The notes beneath the pieces were generated by a model that did not search any database, had not been told where the DNA came from, and worked only from the letters and a program-made list of their open reading frames with translations. From Helicobacter colisuis (GTDB taxonomy: Bacteria; Campylobacterota; Campylobacteria; Campylobacterales; Helicobacteraceae): a stretch of 64,000 nt of DNA. A program made the translations under genes and the position numbers. The DNA is taken from NCBI RefSeq assembly GCF_023646285.1, contig NZ_JAMOKX010000003.1, forward strand, positions 151,301 through 215,300. The letters run 5' to 3'. Of the stretch, positions 40,675 through 51,367 are shown in pieces. How positions within the stretch are numbered: position 1 is the first letter of the stretch; every line of letters starts with the position of its first letter.

Positions 40675-41403
40675 ATGCGTTTAGACTTATTTTGTGTTCA
40701 ACAGGGTTGGTTTTACTCTAGAAATAAAGCGCAAGAAGCGATTCAAAAAGGCGCTATTTGGGTTGATAATCGTGCAGTTCTAAAAAGTTCTTTTGAAGTT
40801 TTGGAAAATACCAAAGTTGAGTTGAAACAAGAAAAATACTTTGTTAGCAGGGCAGGTGAAAAGCTTTGGAATTTTTTAGAAAATAATCCCATAGAAATTG
40901 CAAATAGTATTGTGCTAGATATTGGTTCTAGCACGGGTGGATTTACGCAAGTAATGTTGCAAAAAGGTGCAAAGGAAGTTTATTGTGTTGATGTTGGCAA
41001 GAATCAACTTCATAAAGACTTAAGAGGGGATTCTAGGATTTATCTTTTTGAAGAAACGGATATTAGAAAATTCACCCCTAAAGAAAAGAACAAGATTTTT
41101 GATATTATTGTGTGCGATGTCTCTTTTATTCCCATTCAAAAAATCTTTCACTCTCTTAAAGATTTGATTGGAAATTGGCTAATTTTGCTTTTTAAGCCAC
41201 AATTTGAAGTGGGAAAAGAAGCTAGGCGCAACAAAAAAGGAGTGGTGCTTGATGAAAAAAAGATACAAGAAGCCCTTTGGCAAACTATTATTTTTTTGGA
41301 AAAACAGGAATTAAAGGTTATTAAATATGAAGAATCTTCAGTTAGAGGAAAAGAAGGAAATATTGAATTTTTTATCACTTGTCAAAGAAAAAGAAAAAGC
41401 TAA
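40675..41403 (+). CDS. tlyA: TlyA-family rRNA 2'-O-methyltransferase
   Basis: A 242-residue protein: an N-terminal S4 RNA-binding domain (about residues 1-60) and an FtsJ-like SAM methyltransferase (about 65-240, with LDIGSSTGGFTQVML). TlyA methylates ribosomal RNA cytidines and in some species affects capreomycin sensitivity. It has also been described as a haemolysin in this group, which is disputed. The 3' end overlaps ribF; I recall the same pair in H. pylori. Confidence 0.9.
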   Translation: MRLDLFCVQQGWFYSRNKAQEAIQKGAIWVDNRAVLKSSFEVLENTKVELKQEKYFVSRAGEKLWNFLENNPIEIANSIVLDIGSSTGGFTQVMLQKGAKEVYCVDVGKNQLHKDLRGDSRIYLFEETDIRKFTPKEKNKIFDIIVCDVSFIPIQKIFHSLKDLIGNWLILLFKPQFEVGKEARRNKKGVVLDEKKIQEALWQTIIFLEKQELKVIKYEESSVRGKEGNIEFFITCQRKRKS

Positions 41404-42238
41404 GCATTTCACAAGCGTTGCTTTAGGGAAGTTTGATGGTATGCACATCGCTCATCAAGTAATCTTTAAGGCTTTAGATTATCAAGGAATGATTTTGTGT
41501 ATTGAATCAAATAGGGGTGAATTGCTTCCTAAGCCTTATAGGGATTTTTATACACATTTTCCTATTTACCACCTTGCTTTGGATATTGTCAAAGAAAAAA
41601 ATGATATTGAGTTTGTGGAGTTTCTTATGGAGATTCTACCTAATCTCAAACAAATAGTGGTGGGATATGATTTTCGTTTTGGGAAAAATAGAAATTATTA
41701 TACTTTTGATTTAAAAAAACATTTTAAAGGTGAAGTGATTGTAATTGGTGAAGTGTTTTATAAAAAACTCTCTGTGCATAGTGGATTAATTAAAGAATTA
41801 TTGATTAATGGTAATTTAAAATTAGCCAATAAGCTTTTGGGGCGTGAATTTGAAATAAGAGGAAAGATTATCAGCGGACAGGGCATAGGGAAAAAGCAGC
41901 TTTATGCCACGATTAATTTAGAAAATGATAGTTTTTTGCTTCCTCAAGAAGGTGTATATGCAGGGTTTATTCAGCTAGGCAAACAAAGTCATATAGCTCC
42001 TAAGTATCCTGCAGTTATTTTTGTTGGAAATCGTATTAGCACTGATAAGAGCTTTGCAATTGAAGGGCATTTGCTAGGCATTGAATTAGAAGTCCAAGAA
42101 GCAGAAGCCGGTTTTTATTTTTATAGAAAGATTCGAGAAAATGAATATTTTGATACTTTGGAAGCATTAAAAGAACAAATCAAACAGGACATTAACCAAG
42201 CCTATAAGCTCTTAAAAATCAAGCCAAAGGAAATTTAA
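41327..42238 (+). CDS. ribF: Bifunctional riboflavin kinase/FAD synthetase
   Basis: A protein of up to 303 residues making FMN and FAD from riboflavin. The N-terminal adenylyltransferase half has VALGKFDGMHIAHQ and GYDFRFGKN; the C-terminal flavokinase half has LGREFEIRGKIISGQGIG and GVYAGFI. The listed ATG overlaps tlyA by 77 nt. A TTG at 41363, five bases after AAGGAA, is an equally good start and shortens the overlap to 41 nt. Either keeps the whole catalytic domain. Confidence 0.9.
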   Translation: MKNLQLEEKKEILNFLSLVKEKEKAKHFTSVALGKFDGMHIAHQVIFKALDYQGMILCIESNRGELLPKPYRDFYTHFPIYHLALDIVKEKNDIEFVEFLMEILPNLKQIVVGYDFRFGKNRNYYTFDLKKHFKGEVIVIGEVFYKKLSVHSGLIKELLINGNLKLANKLLGREFEIRGKIISGQGIGKKQLYATINLENDSFLLPQEGVYAGFIQLGKQSHIAPKYPAVIFVGNRISTDKSFAIEGHLLGIELEVQEAEAGFYFYRKIRENEYFDTLEALKEQIKQDINQAYKLLKIKPKEI

Positions 42239-42943
42239 ATGGATAAGATTTTTACAGAATCACCACAAAAACAATTTGAATTTGATGAGAAAGTTGCAGG
42301 AGTTTTTGATGATATGCTAAGTCGCTCTATCCCGCATTATAAGGAAGTTTTATCTCTAAGTGCGGATTTTGCTTTAAAGTTTGTTAAAGAAGATTCAAAC
42401 CTTTTAGACTTAGGGACTTCCACAGGTGCGATGCTAATAGAAATTGCCTCCAAGGCGGATTTTAAAGTCAATCTTTTTGGGATTGATAATTCTAGCTTTA
42501 TGTTAAAACACGCTAGAAATAAATTAGAAGCTTATGGAATGCAAGCAGAGCTTATTTGTGGTGATATTTTAGAGGAAACTTTTCCTAAATGCGATTGTAT
42601 TATTGCTAATTACACTTTGCAATTTATTCGTCCATTGCAACGAGAAAAATTAGTCCAAAAAATCTTTGATTCGCTTAATGATGAGGGTGTTTTTATTTTG
42701 TCTGAAAAAGTGATTTGCGAGAATAAGCGGCTTGATTACGAGATGATTGATTATTATCTTAAGACTAAAAAAAAGCAAGGTTATAGTGAGTTTGAAATCG
42801 CAAAAAAGAGAGAGGCTTTGGAGAATGTATTGATTCCTTATAGTGAAAATGAGAATAAAAAAATGTTACAAAATTGTGGTTTTAAATATGTTGAAACCTT
42901 TTTCAAATGGGTGAATTTTGCGAGCTTAATTGCAATGAAATAA
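42239..42943 (+). CDS. cmoA: Carboxy-S-adenosyl-L-methionine synthase
   Basis: A 234-residue SAM-dependent enzyme, with LLDLGTSTGAMLIEIA (SAM loop) and CDCIIANYTLQFIRP. CmoA makes carboxy-SAM from SAM and prephenate for CmoB, which modifies wobble uridine 34 of tRNA. It starts immediately after the ribF stop, so it is probably in the same transcript. CmoB is not in the window. Confidence 0.9.
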   Translation: MDKIFTESPQKQFEFDEKVAGVFDDMLSRSIPHYKEVLSLSADFALKFVKEDSNLLDLGTSTGAMLIEIASKADFKVNLFGIDNSSFMLKHARNKLEAYGMQAELICGDILEETFPKCDCIIANYTLQFIRPLQREKLVQKIFDSLNDEGVFILSEKVICENKRLDYEMIDYYLKTKKKQGYSEFEIAKKREALENVLIPYSENENKKMLQNCGFKYVETFFKWVNFASLIAMK

Positions 42944-42983
42944 AAATTAAATAAGCTATAATCTAAATTTTAAAGGATTTTAA

Positions 42984-44102
42984 ATGCAGAGTATTGAAAT
43001 GTTAAAAAAGCTTGTGAGTTATCCTACTATTACTCCAAAGGAATGTGGAATTTATAAATACATTAAAGATTTTCTCTCTGATTTTAAGGTTTTGGAATTT
43101 GAAAAGGAGGGTGTAAAAAATTTATTTTTATACAAGGAATTTGGAGAATGCAAAACACATTTGTGTTTTGGGGGGCATATTGATGTGGTTCCAGCAGGAG
43201 AGGGTTGGGAGAGTGATCCATTTATTCCTATGCAAAAGGGTGAGTATCTTTTTGGTCGTGGGGTGCAAGATATGAAAGGTGGGGTGGCTGCTTTTTTGTG
43301 TGCAATAAGGGAATTTGTAGATAAAAAAGGCTACTTTAATGGAATTTTATCTGTCTTGCTAACAAGTGATGAAGAAGGAGATGCAATTTTTGGAACAAAA
43401 TATGTTTTAGAAGAATTACAAAAACTTGATTTACTTCCTAAATATGCAGTTGTTGCAGAACCAACTAGTGTTAATAGATTTGGAGATATGATTAAAATTG
43501 GTCGGCGTGGATCCATTAATGGAAAACTCACGATTTATGGAAAACAAGGTCATGTAGCTTATCCTAGCAAATGCATTAATCCAGTGGAGCTTATTGCGCC
43601 TATCTTATCTAAAATAGCAGGTTTTAATATGGATAGTGGGAGTGAGGAATTTGAGCCAAGTAAAATAGTTATTACTGATATACGAGGGGGAATGGAAGTG
43701 GTTAATGTAACTCCCAATGATTTGAAAATAATGTTTAATATTAGAAATTCTCCCCAAACAAGCTTACAAGATGTAGAAACTTATCTAAAAAATATTTTAG
43801 GAGACATACCGCATCATTTAGAATTAAAACAAAGTTCAAAGCCTTTTTTAACAAATTCAAGTAACTTTATTGTAAAAAAACTTTTAGAATCGCTGCAAAA
43901 TACATTAAAAATAACACCCACTCTAAGCACAAGTGGGGGAACAAGTGATGCAAGATATTTTGCAGAATATGGTGTAAAAGTCGTGGAATGTGGAGTTTGT
44001 AATGATACGATTCATTCGGTTAATGAAAGAGTTAAAATAAGCGAAGTAGAGGAGCTAAAATCGGTTTTTGTTGAATTGCTACAAAGGTTTAATGGGGAAT
44101 AA
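42984..44102 (+). CDS. dapE: Succinyl-diaminopimelate desuccinylase
   Basis: A 372-residue zinc hydrolase of lysine/diaminopimelate synthesis, supplying peptidoglycan cross-links. Metal ligand motif GGHIDVVP (H65, D67), catalytic Glu pair in [11 protein letters not shown], and the late [16 protein letters not shown] block are intact. Length is usual. A TAAAGGA site precedes the start. The region right after it is a decayed gene. Confidence 0.94.
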   Translation: MQSIEMLKKLVSYPTITPKECGIYKYIKDFLSDFKVLEFEKEGVKNLFLYKEFGECKTHLCFGGHIDVVPAGEGWESDPFIPMQKGEYLFGRGVQDMKGGVAAFLCAIREFVDKKGYFNGILSVLLTSDEEGDAIFGTKYVLEELQKLDLLPKYAVVAEPTSVNRFGDMIKIGRRGSINGKLTIYGKQGHVAYPSKCINPVELIAPILSKIAGFNMDSGSEEFEPSKIVITDIRGGMEVVNVTPNDLKIMFNIRNSPQTSLQDVETYLKNILGDIPHHLELKQSSKPFLTNSSNFIVKKLLESLQNTLKITPTLSTSGGTSDARYFAEYGVKVVECGVCNDTIHSVNERVKISEVEELKSVFVELLQRFNGE

Positions 44103-44104
44103 AA

Positions 44105-44837
44105 ATGAAAAATTAAGTATTTTTGAAAGTTGCAAGGGAAATTTTTAAAGAAAGAAGCTTTGGAGATTACCTAAAGCATTTTCTTATTTGTTGCCTAGAA
44201 GCAAAAGAAAATTTAAGCTTACAAGAAAAAAAGAATTACATTGACACGGCTAATATTGCAAAATTAACAAAAGTGGGCAATAGAATCTTAAAGGTTTGTG
44301 TTGCTCTAAAGCTTTCAAAGATTATAGAGAAACTGCAAAAGATATGGTATTAAAAACCTTTGAAGCTTTGGTTGAAGCAAGTAAGAATGGAAGCATTCTT
44401 ATCGTGTGCGATTATAGTGCTTGTTCTTTGGAATTATTAGGGAGAGCTCATGAATTTGAAGAGCTTAAAAAAGTGAAATAAAAATCCAAGATATGCCCAG
44501 TTTTGTTTTGGAGACTTTGATTTCAAGATTTCAGATTGCTCCTAAAGATTCTACTATTAGAGTGTATGTGCCTTGTGCGAATAGACATTACATCAAAGTA
44601 CTTTGTTTGAAATTGCTAAACTTTGCTCTCAAAATATTCTTGTTAATAAAGACGCAAAATGCTGGGGATTTGTTGGTAATAAAGGCTTTAAGAAATTTTG
44701 TGAGATTTTATAATGAAAATCCAATCATTAAGGGGTGTTCTAGCTCTAGCACTTGCGAGATAGGTTTGCAAACATAAAAAGAGTTTAGCAACATTATTTG
44801 CTTACTTGATTCTTGTGTTAAGGAAGTAAAAAACTAA
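44105..44837 (+). pseudogene. Decayed C-terminal Fe-S domain of a D-lactate dehydrogenase-type FAD/Fe-S oxidase
   Basis: Pieces of one protein lie in alternating frames with no full-length reading frame: frame fragments at about 44123-44353, 44296-44481, 44493-44620, 44621-44713 and 44712-44837. In order they read like the CCG domain of FAD/Fe-S D-lactate dehydrogenases (Dld/GlcD-GlcF-like): LIVCDYSACSLELLG, IRVYVPCANRHY, NKDAKCWGFVGNKGF, and GCSSSSTCEIGL. The usual CCGF is CWGF here, and stops (for example TAA at 44711 and 44774) interrupt it. At least four frameshifts are implied. The FAD half is absent, so only a remnant is left between dapE and alaS. Confidence 0.75.
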
Positions 44838-44914
44838 AAAATTAAAGAAAGATTTTAATACAAAAAAAGTAGAATTGTGAAAATATTTCTTTATATATTT
44901 GTTAAAGGTTTCTT

Positions 44915-47476
44915 ATGAAAAAAGATGTTCGTGCTTTATTCTTGGAGTTCTTTCAAAGCAAAGGGCATAAGGTTTATGAATCAATGCCTTTGGTGCCTGA
45001 TGATCCCACTTTGCTTTTTACCAATGCAGGAATGGTGCAATTTAAAGATGTTTTTACCGGAAAAGTGCCTACTCCAATCCCAAATATTGCTACAAGTGCT
45101 CAGCTTTGTATTCGTGCGGGTGGAAAACATAATGATTTAGAAAATGTCGGTTACACTTCAAGGCATCACACGCTCTTTGAAATGCTAGGAAATTTTAGTT
45201 TTGGTGCTTATTTTAAAAAAGAAGCTATTGCGTATGCGTGGGAATTTGTAACGGAAGTTTTAGGTTTTAGCAAAGAAGTGCTTTATGTTACGATTCATGA
45301 AAGTGATGATGAAGCGTTTGAATTATGGAAAGAACATATTGATTCTAGTCGCATTAAAAGAATGGGCGATAAAGATAACTTTTGGCAAATGGGTGATACA
45401 GGACCTTGTGGTCCTTGTAGTGAAATTTTTGTAGATCAAGGTGCAGAAAAATTCAATGGTCCAGAAGATTATTTTGGGGGTGATGGTGATCGATTTTTGG
45501 AGATTTGGAATCTTGTTTTTATGCAATATGAAAGAGATGTTGAAGGGAATTTAAATCCTCTTCCAAAGCCAAGTATTGACACAGGAATGGGATTAGAGCG
45601 CGTTATGGCATTATTAGAGGGCAAGAGTAGCAATTTTGATTCTTCTCTTTTTATGCCTTTGATTGCGAGAGTTGAAGAAATTGTTGGACAAAAGTATTTT
45701 TATGAAAGTGGCGCGAGTTTTCGCGTTATAGCCGATCACGCTAGAGCAGTTGCATTTTTACTTGCACAAGGTGTAAATTTTGATAAAGAGGGCAGGGGCT
45801 ATGTGCTAAGAAGAATCTTGCGTCGTGCTGTTAGACATGGGTATTTATTGGGAATGAGAAAACCATTTGTCTATGAAGTTTTAGAAAGCGTGTGCGAGAA
45901 TATGGGTAGTCACTATCACTATTTAAAAGAAAAAAAAGAAATCATAAAAACACAATGTAAAGCTGAAGAAGAGCGGTTCTTTGAGACTTTGGAAAATGGT
46001 ATGAATCTTTTTGGCAAAGAGCTTGAAGCACTCAAAAAAGAAAAATCAAAGGCTCTCTTTAGTGGAGAAATTGCCTTTAAACTCTATGATACTTATGGTT
46101 TTCCGCTTGACTTAACACAAGATATGCTAAGAGAAAATGGCTTTGGTGTGGATATTGATAGCTTTGAAGTGTGTATGCAAAAACAAAAAGAACAAGCCAA
46201 AGCAAATTGGAAAGGAAGTGGAGATAGTATTCAAGAGGGTGATTTTAAAGCATTGCTTTCAAAATTTGGAGAAAATGTTTTTATTGGTTATGAATGTGCA
46301 AAATCTAAATCCAAAATTTTAGCTTTGCTTGATGAGAGTTTTAAGGAAGTTAGAACCTTGCAAGGTAAGGGCTATGTGATGTTTGATAAAACACCGCTAT
46401 ATCCGCAATCTGGAGGTCCTATTGGTGATAAAGGAAGAATCTTACAGCAAAATGAAATTGTAGCAACCATTACAGATACCAAAAAATACTTTGGATTAAA
46501 TATTTCTATGCTAGAAACTTTAAAGCCTCTAGAAGTAGGGCAAGAAGTTTGGATAGAAGTAAGCAAAGACAGATTAGAGATTGCCAAACACCATAGTGCA
46601 ACTCATTTATTACACAAAGCCTTAAGGGAAGTCTTGGGAGAGCATATCACACAAGCAGGAAGTTTGGTTGAATCTAATCGTTTGCGCTTTGATTTTTCTC
46701 ACCCCAAAGCACTAAGTTTTGAAGAGTTAAATAAAATTGAATCATTAGTAAATGAAAAAATCCTTGAAGCTAATCCACAAATTTGCGAAGTTATGGGTAT
46801 TGAAGCTGCCAAATCCAAGGGGGCTATGGCACTTTTTGGAGAAAAATATGGAGAAAATGTAAGGGTTATTAGTTTTGGTGATTCAATTGAGTTATGCGGC
46901 GGTATCCATGTGGAAAATACGGCTAATATTGGAAGTTTTTATATTACTAAAGAAAGTGGTGTAAGTAGTGGAGTTAGAAGAATCGAAGCGGTGTGTGGTA
47001 AAGCAGCATACTACTATGGAAAAGAAGCTTTGAGTGAAATAGCCGCCGCAAAAGAGGCGCTAAAGACGCAAAATTTGCTAGAGGGTATCAAAAAGCAAAA
47101 AGAGCAAATTAAACACTTAAAATCTCAAGGTAGTAATGCCAAAAGCGAAATTAATAATCTAAAAATCCAAGAGATTAATGGAATTTCTATGGTGATTCAA
47201 AGCTTTAGTGGTGGTAATATTAAGGAGATCATCGATGAAATTAAAAATAAATATGAAAAAGTGATTATTTTGCTTATTGATGATGCTGGTAAAATCGCTG
47301 CTGGGGTTAAAAATGCTCCTATTAAAGCAGGAAATTGGGTTAAAGAAGTCGCTAAGGTAATGGATGGTAATGGTGGCGGTAGAGATGATTTTGCCACAGC
47401 CGGTGGTAAGGCGCTAGATAAGATAGAAGAAGCACTAAAAAAAGCAAAAGAATTTGTGCTACAATACCTATCATAA
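44915..47476 (+). CDS. alaS: Alanyl-tRNA synthetase
   Basis: An 853-residue enzyme charging tRNA-Ala. The N-terminal class II core has [15 protein letters not shown] and TGMGLERV. The editing domain carries the zinc/editing residues H560, H564, C661 and H665 (HHSATH, CGGIH). The C-terminal oligomerisation/C-Ala domain ends near residue 850. A TAAAGG site precedes the ATG. A TAGAAT -10 box (44870-44875) suggests its own promoter after the pseudogene. Confidence 0.97.
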   Translation: MKKDVRALFLEFFQSKGHKVYESMPLVPDDPTLLFTNAGMVQFKDVFTGKVPTPIPNIATSAQLCIRAGGKHNDLENVGYTSRHHTLFEMLGNFSFGAYFKKEAIAYAWEFVTEVLGFSKEVLYVTIHESDDEAFELWKEHIDSSRIKRMGDKDNFWQMGDTGPCGPCSEIFVDQGAEKFNGPEDYFGGDGDRFLEIWNLVFMQYERDVEGNLNPLPKPSIDTGMGLERVMALLEGKSSNFDSSLFMPLIARVEEIVGQKYFYESGASFRVIADHARAVAFLLAQGVNFDKEGRGYVLRRILRRAVRHGYLLGMRKPFVYEVLESVCENMGSHYHYLKEKKEIIKTQCKAEEERFFETLENGMNLFGKELEALKKEKSKALFSGEIAFKLYDTYGFPLDLTQDMLRENGFGVDIDSFEVCMQKQKEQAKANWKGSGDSIQEGDFKALLSKFGENVFIGYECAKSKSKILALLDESFKEVRTLQGKGYVMFDKTPLYPQSGGPIGDKGRILQQNEIVATITDTKKYFGLNISMLETLKPLEVGQEVWIEVSKDRLEIAKHHSATHLLHKALREVLGEHITQAGSLVESNRLRFDFSHPKALSFEELNKIESLVNEKILEANPQICEVMGIEAAKSKGAMALFGEKYGENVRVISFGDSIELCGGIHVENTANIGSFYITKESGVSSGVRRIEAVCGKAAYYYGKEALSEIAAAKEALKTQNLLEGIKKQKEQIKHLKSQGSNAKSEINNLKIQEINGISMVIQSFSGGNIKEIIDEIKNKYEKVIILLIDDAGKIAAGVKNAPIKAGNWVKEVAKVMDGNGGGRDDFATAGGKALDKIEEALKKAKEFVLQYLS

Positions 47477-47494
47477 AGTTTTCTAAGGAAAAAA

Positions 47495-48172
47495 ATGCAA
47501 ATAGGGAATTTTGGATTTTATTCACAAAACAATCTTAATGTTTGGAAAGAAAAAACAAATATTTCTCAAAATTTAGAAACTAGTTCAAAATTTAATAAAG
47601 ATTCTAGTGTTCAAAATACAAATGAAGACAAAAATAAAAATAAAAATAAAAATACACAAAATATCAATGGCAAAGAGCTTGAAGCTGATGAAGTGCAGTA
47701 TGTGCGCGAACTAGAAAGCATTGATAGAAATGTTAAAGCCCATGAAGCAGCGCATATTGCAGCAGGAGCAGGTGTAGTTAGTGGGGGAGCAAGCTATGGA
47801 TACACAAGAGGACCTGATGGCAAAATGTATGCTACTTCTGGAGAGGTGCCTATCTCAATAAAAAAGGGTAGCACTCCTGAGGAAACTATTCAAAATGCAA
47901 GACAGATTGTAGCAGCCGCTATGGCACCTGCTGATCCAAGTCCGCAAGACTATAAAGTCGCAGCTAGTGCTATGCAGATGGAAAGCCAAGCTCGAACAGA
48001 ACAAGCTCAAGAACGAGCAAAAGAAAATGAGGAGCTTCTTAAAAAACAAGAAGAACAAAAACAACAAGAGGATAAAAAAACATTTTTTAATGATAAAAAA
48101 AGAGAATACGCTCTGCAGATTTACACACAAAACCAAAGCGCCTATCAACCTAGAGTTGAAATTGCAGGATAA
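47495..48172 (+). CDS. SprA-family putative metalloprotease
   Basis: A 225-residue protein with no signal peptide. The N-terminal 60 residues are low-complexity (Asn/Lys/Asp). The core has HEAAHIAAGAG with the HExxH zinc motif, followed by YTRGPDGKMYATSGEVPI and IVAAAMAPADPSPQDYKVAA, the pattern of the SprA-related family found widely in Campylobacterota. A charged coiled-coil tail (about residues 155-200) follows. Activity is inferred only from the motif. It starts 18 nt after alaS. Confidence 0.8.
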   Translation: MQIGNFGFYSQNNLNVWKEKTNISQNLETSSKFNKDSSVQNTNEDKNKNKNKNTQNINGKELEADEVQYVRELESIDRNVKAHEAAHIAAGAGVVSGGASYGYTRGPDGKMYATSGEVPISIKKGSTPEETIQNARQIVAAAMAPADPSPQDYKVAASAMQMESQARTEQAQERAKENEELLKKQEEQKQQEDKKTFFNDKKREYALQIYTQNQSAYQPRVEIAG

Positions 48173-48289
48173 ATATAATATACTTTTTAGCTTTTATCCA
48201 TTGTTTTAATAAAAGTTACATTTTAGCCTTTTTTTTGAAGTGTTTTTTAAGTATATTTTGCACTAAGCTAAATACAAAGAAAGAATATA

Positions 48290-48295
48290 TATAAT
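48290..48295 (+). promoter_or_regulatory. -10 box upstream of pycB
   Basis: TATAAT in the 154-nt gap before pycB, 31 nt upstream of its ATG. No clear -35. The rest of the gap is AT-rich with T tracts after the metalloprotease gene and no gene is seen. Confidence 0.5.
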
Positions 48296-48326
48296 CTAGG
48301 AAATTTTAAATTTTGGGGATAGTGAG

Positions 48327-50117
48327 ATGATAAAAATTACCGAAAATAGTCTAAGAGATGGGCACCAATCTTTGCTTGCAACAAGAATGCGAACAGAAGA
48401 TATGATGGAAGCTGCTAAGATTTTTGAGCAAATAGGTTTTTATAGCGTAGAAGTATGGGGAGGTGCGACTTATGATACTTGTTTGCGCTACCTTAAAGAA
48501 GATCCTTTTGAGAGACTTGCTACTTTTAAAGAAATTTTCAAAACCACTCCCATTCAAATGCTTTTAAGGGGGCAGAATCTTATTGGTTATCGCCATTATG
48601 CTGATGATGTTGTTTGTGAATTTATTAGGCTTAGTGCGCAAAATGGAGTAGATATTTTTAGAATCTTTGATGCACTTAATGATATAAGGAATCTTAAAAC
48701 TTCCATAGAAGAAGTTAAAAAGCAAGGCAAACACGCACAAGGTGCAATTTGCTATACTACTTCTCCTGTGCATACCATTCCAAATTTTGTAGAATTTGGC
48801 AAAGAACTTGCAAAAATGGGATGCGATTCTTTAGCTATTAAAGATATGGCAGGATTGCTTACTCCAAATATGGCTTATGAGCTTACCAAATCTTTAAAAG
48901 AAGAAGTGGGATTGCCTTTAGCGCTTCACACTCATTCTACAGCTGGTTTTGCATTTGGATCTCATCTCAAAGCAATAGAAGCAGGAATTGATATTGTAGA
49001 TTTGTCCAATTCAGCACTTGCTGAGGGCACAAGCCATCCTTGCACACAATCAATGGTTGCCACACTCAAGGACACTCAATGGGATAGCAAATTAGATTTG
49101 TCTTTAATGGAAAAGGCAGCTGAAATCCTAAAGAAAAACCGCAAAAAATACAAAAAATTTGAATCACCTTATAATCAGATTGATACGCGTGTGCTTGTTA
49201 ATCAAATCCCTGGTGGTATGATTTCTAATATGGCTAATCAATTAAAAGAGCAAAATGCTTTGGATAAAATGGATGAAGTTTTATTAGAGATTCCAAATGT
49301 GAGAAAAGATTTTGGTTATCCACCACTTGTTACACCATCAAGTCAAATTGTAGGAACTCAAGCTGTCTTAAATGTCCTTACTCAAACGCGCTACAAGACG
49401 CTTACCACAGAATCAAAAAATATTATCAAAGGCTATTATGGTAAAACTCCTGCACCAATTTCTCAAGAATTAATTCAAAAAATTAAAGCCGAAGGTGGAG
49501 AGATTATTACGCAACGCCCAGCAGATAAGCTACTTCCAGAAATGCCAAAAGCCATAGAAGAATCCAAAGGATTTGCAAAAAGTCCAACTGATATTATTTC
49601 TTATGCGATTTTTGGAGGTATTGCAAAAACCTTTTTAGAAGAGAGAAACCAAGGAAGTTTATTACCAGAAGCCTTAAGTACTTTTGAAGATGAGAATAAT
49701 CCTATGCCAAAAGACTTTATGATTAACTTGCATGGAGAGAGTTATCATATAAAAGTTGAAGGAAGTGGTTCTAAAGATGAAGAAGTGAGACCTTTCTTTG
49801 TTCGCGTTAATGGGGATTTACGAGAGGTATTTATAACTTCTAATGAAATTAGCACAGAAAAAAGAATTAATAAAAATGGCGATTCTTTGCCACAAGCAAG
49901 TTTGCCTGGACATATCATCTCTCCAATGCCTGGGAATCTCACAAAATTAAGGGTAAAAGTGGGGGATATTATTAAAGAGGGTGATGTGGTAGCCATTGTA
50001 GAAGCAATGAAAATGGAAAATCAAGTTCTTGCCACAAAAGGTGGGGAAATCAAAGAAATCTATGCTAAAGAAGGGCAACAAATCGATGCCAATTTAGCCA
50101 TTATGCTTGTGGAATAA
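48327..50117 (+). CDS. pycB: Pyruvate carboxylase subunit B (biotin carboxyl transfer)
   Basis: A 596-residue protein: carboxyltransferase TIM barrel with TENSLRDGHQSL (residues 4-15) and a C-terminal biotin-binding domain with EAMKMEN (biotin Lys K562). It transfers carboxylate from biotin to pyruvate to give oxaloacetate, working with a separate PycA biotin carboxylase that is not in the window. Oxaloacetate decarboxylase alpha subunits have the same plan; the carboxylase reading is favoured because no decarboxylase beta/gamma genes are nearby and Campylobacter uses a split enzyme. With PpsA it supports gluconeogenesis. Confidence 0.88.
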   Translation: MIKITENSLRDGHQSLLATRMRTEDMMEAAKIFEQIGFYSVEVWGGATYDTCLRYLKEDPFERLATFKEIFKTTPIQMLLRGQNLIGYRHYADDVVCEFIRLSAQNGVDIFRIFDALNDIRNLKTSIEEVKKQGKHAQGAICYTTSPVHTIPNFVEFGKELAKMGCDSLAIKDMAGLLTPNMAYELTKSLKEEVGLPLALHTHSTAGFAFGSHLKAIEAGIDIVDLSNSALAEGTSHPCTQSMVATLKDTQWDSKLDLSLMEKAAEILKKNRKKYKKFESPYNQIDTRVLVNQIPGGMISNMANQLKEQNALDKMDEVLLEIPNVRKDFGYPPLVTPSSQIVGTQAVLNVLTQTRYKTLTTESKNIIKGYYGKTPAPISQELIQKIKAEGGEIITQRPADKLLPEMPKAIEESKGFAKSPTDIISYAIFGGIAKTFLEERNQGSLLPEALSTFEDENNPMPKDFMINLHGESYHIKVEGSGSKDEEVRPFFVRVNGDLREVFITSNEISTEKRINKNGDSLPQASLPGHIISPMPGNLTKLRVKVGDIIKEGDVVAIVEAMKMENQVLATKGGEIKEIYAKEGQQIDANLAIMLVE

Positions 50118-51367
50118 TGCAAACGCTAAGTGTTAGTGAATTAAACTCACAGATTAAAGGTTTGCTAGAAGCGACCTTTTTGCAAGTGAGTGTGTGTGGA
50201 GAAGTGAGTAATTGCACTTATCATTCTAGCGGACACATTTATTTTTCAATTAAAGACAAAGATTCCATACTCAAATGTGTGATGTTTAGGGGAAATGCGC
50301 GTTATTTAAAATTTAAAATTGAAGATGGTATGGATTTGACTTTAAATGGGGGTATTACTCTTTTTATTCTGCGTGGAGAATATCAGCTCAATTGTTTTAG
50401 CGCAACTCCAAGCGGAGTAGGTGAGCTTACACTAGCTTATGAACAACTCAAAAAAGAATATGAGAAAAAAGGTTATTTTTTAAACAAAAAACCTCTTCCA
50501 AAATTCCCCAAAAAAGTAGGGCTAATCACTTCTAAAAGTGGTGCGGTTTTGCACGATATGCTAAGGGTTGCAAACAAGCGATGGAATCTAGTAGAGTTTA
50601 TTTTATTTGATACTTTGGTGCAAGGGGAGGGTGCTAAAGAAAATATTGTCAAAAATATTCAAATAGCCGATTCTTTAAATCTTGATTGCCTTATCTTAGC
50701 TAGGGGTGGTGGGAGTTTGGAGGATTTATGGGCTTTTAATGAGCCTTTGGTGAATGAAGCAATTTTTTTAGCAAAAACCCCTATTATCTCTGCCATTGGG
50801 CATGAGCCAGATGTAGTTTTGAGTGATTTTGTTGCTGATTTGCGCGCACCAACGCCTAGTGCTGCTATGGAAATATTATTGCCCGATAAAATAGAATGGC
50901 TTATGCGGCTTGATTCTATGCAAAAAATTATGGAAGATAAAATTAAAGGTTTTTTGGAGAAAAAAAATAAAAAACTAGAGTATTTGAGAGTTTTATTGCA
51001 AAAAAACTCTTTTTTTGAAAAAATTAAAAATCACAAACAGCAACTTTTAACTTTGCAAAAATTTCTTACACAAGCCATTGAATCAAAAATAATTCCGCAT
51101 CGCTATGCCCTAGAATCAACCCCTTTAATTTTGGATCAAAAAATAACCAAAATTCTAACAAATAAGATTAATCAAATTACACTTTTAAAAACAAAACTAG
51201 AATCTAAAAATCCACAAAATAATCAAAAAAAGGGATATGTTTATGCGAGTTTTCAGGGCAAACCTATTTTGAAACTTAGCAAAATCAAGCCAAATTGTCT
51301 ATTAACCCTAGAAGATTTGAGTGCAAGTGTGGAAGTTCAAGTTTTAAATAAAAAGCTTATTACTTAA
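50117..51367 (+). CDS. xseA: Exodeoxyribonuclease VII large subunit
   Basis: A 416-residue protein with the N-terminal OB fold (LLEATFLQVSVCGEVSNCTYHSSGHIYFSIKD begins near residue 15), the catalytic core VGLITSKSGAVLHDM and RGGGSLEDLWAFNE, and a C-terminal coiled coil. With XseB it degrades single-stranded DNA. Its ATG overlaps the pycB stop by one base (TAATG). The 3' end overlaps the converging PhoH gene by 8 nt. Confidence 0.94.
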   Translation: MQTLSVSELNSQIKGLLEATFLQVSVCGEVSNCTYHSSGHIYFSIKDKDSILKCVMFRGNARYLKFKIEDGMDLTLNGGITLFILRGEYQLNCFSATPSGVGELTLAYEQLKKEYEKKGYFLNKKPLPKFPKKVGLITSKSGAVLHDMLRVANKRWNLVEFILFDTLVQGEGAKENIVKNIQIADSLNLDCLILARGGGSLEDLWAFNEPLVNEAIFLAKTPIISAIGHEPDVVLSDFVADLRAPTPSAAMEILLPDKIEWLMRLDSMQKIMEDKIKGFLEKKNKKLEYLRVLLQKNSFFEKIKNHKQQLLTLQKFLTQAIESKIIPHRYALESTPLILDQKITKILTNKINQITLLKTKLESKNPQNNQKKGYVYASFQGKPILKLSKIKPNCLLTLEDLSASVEVQVLNKKLIT

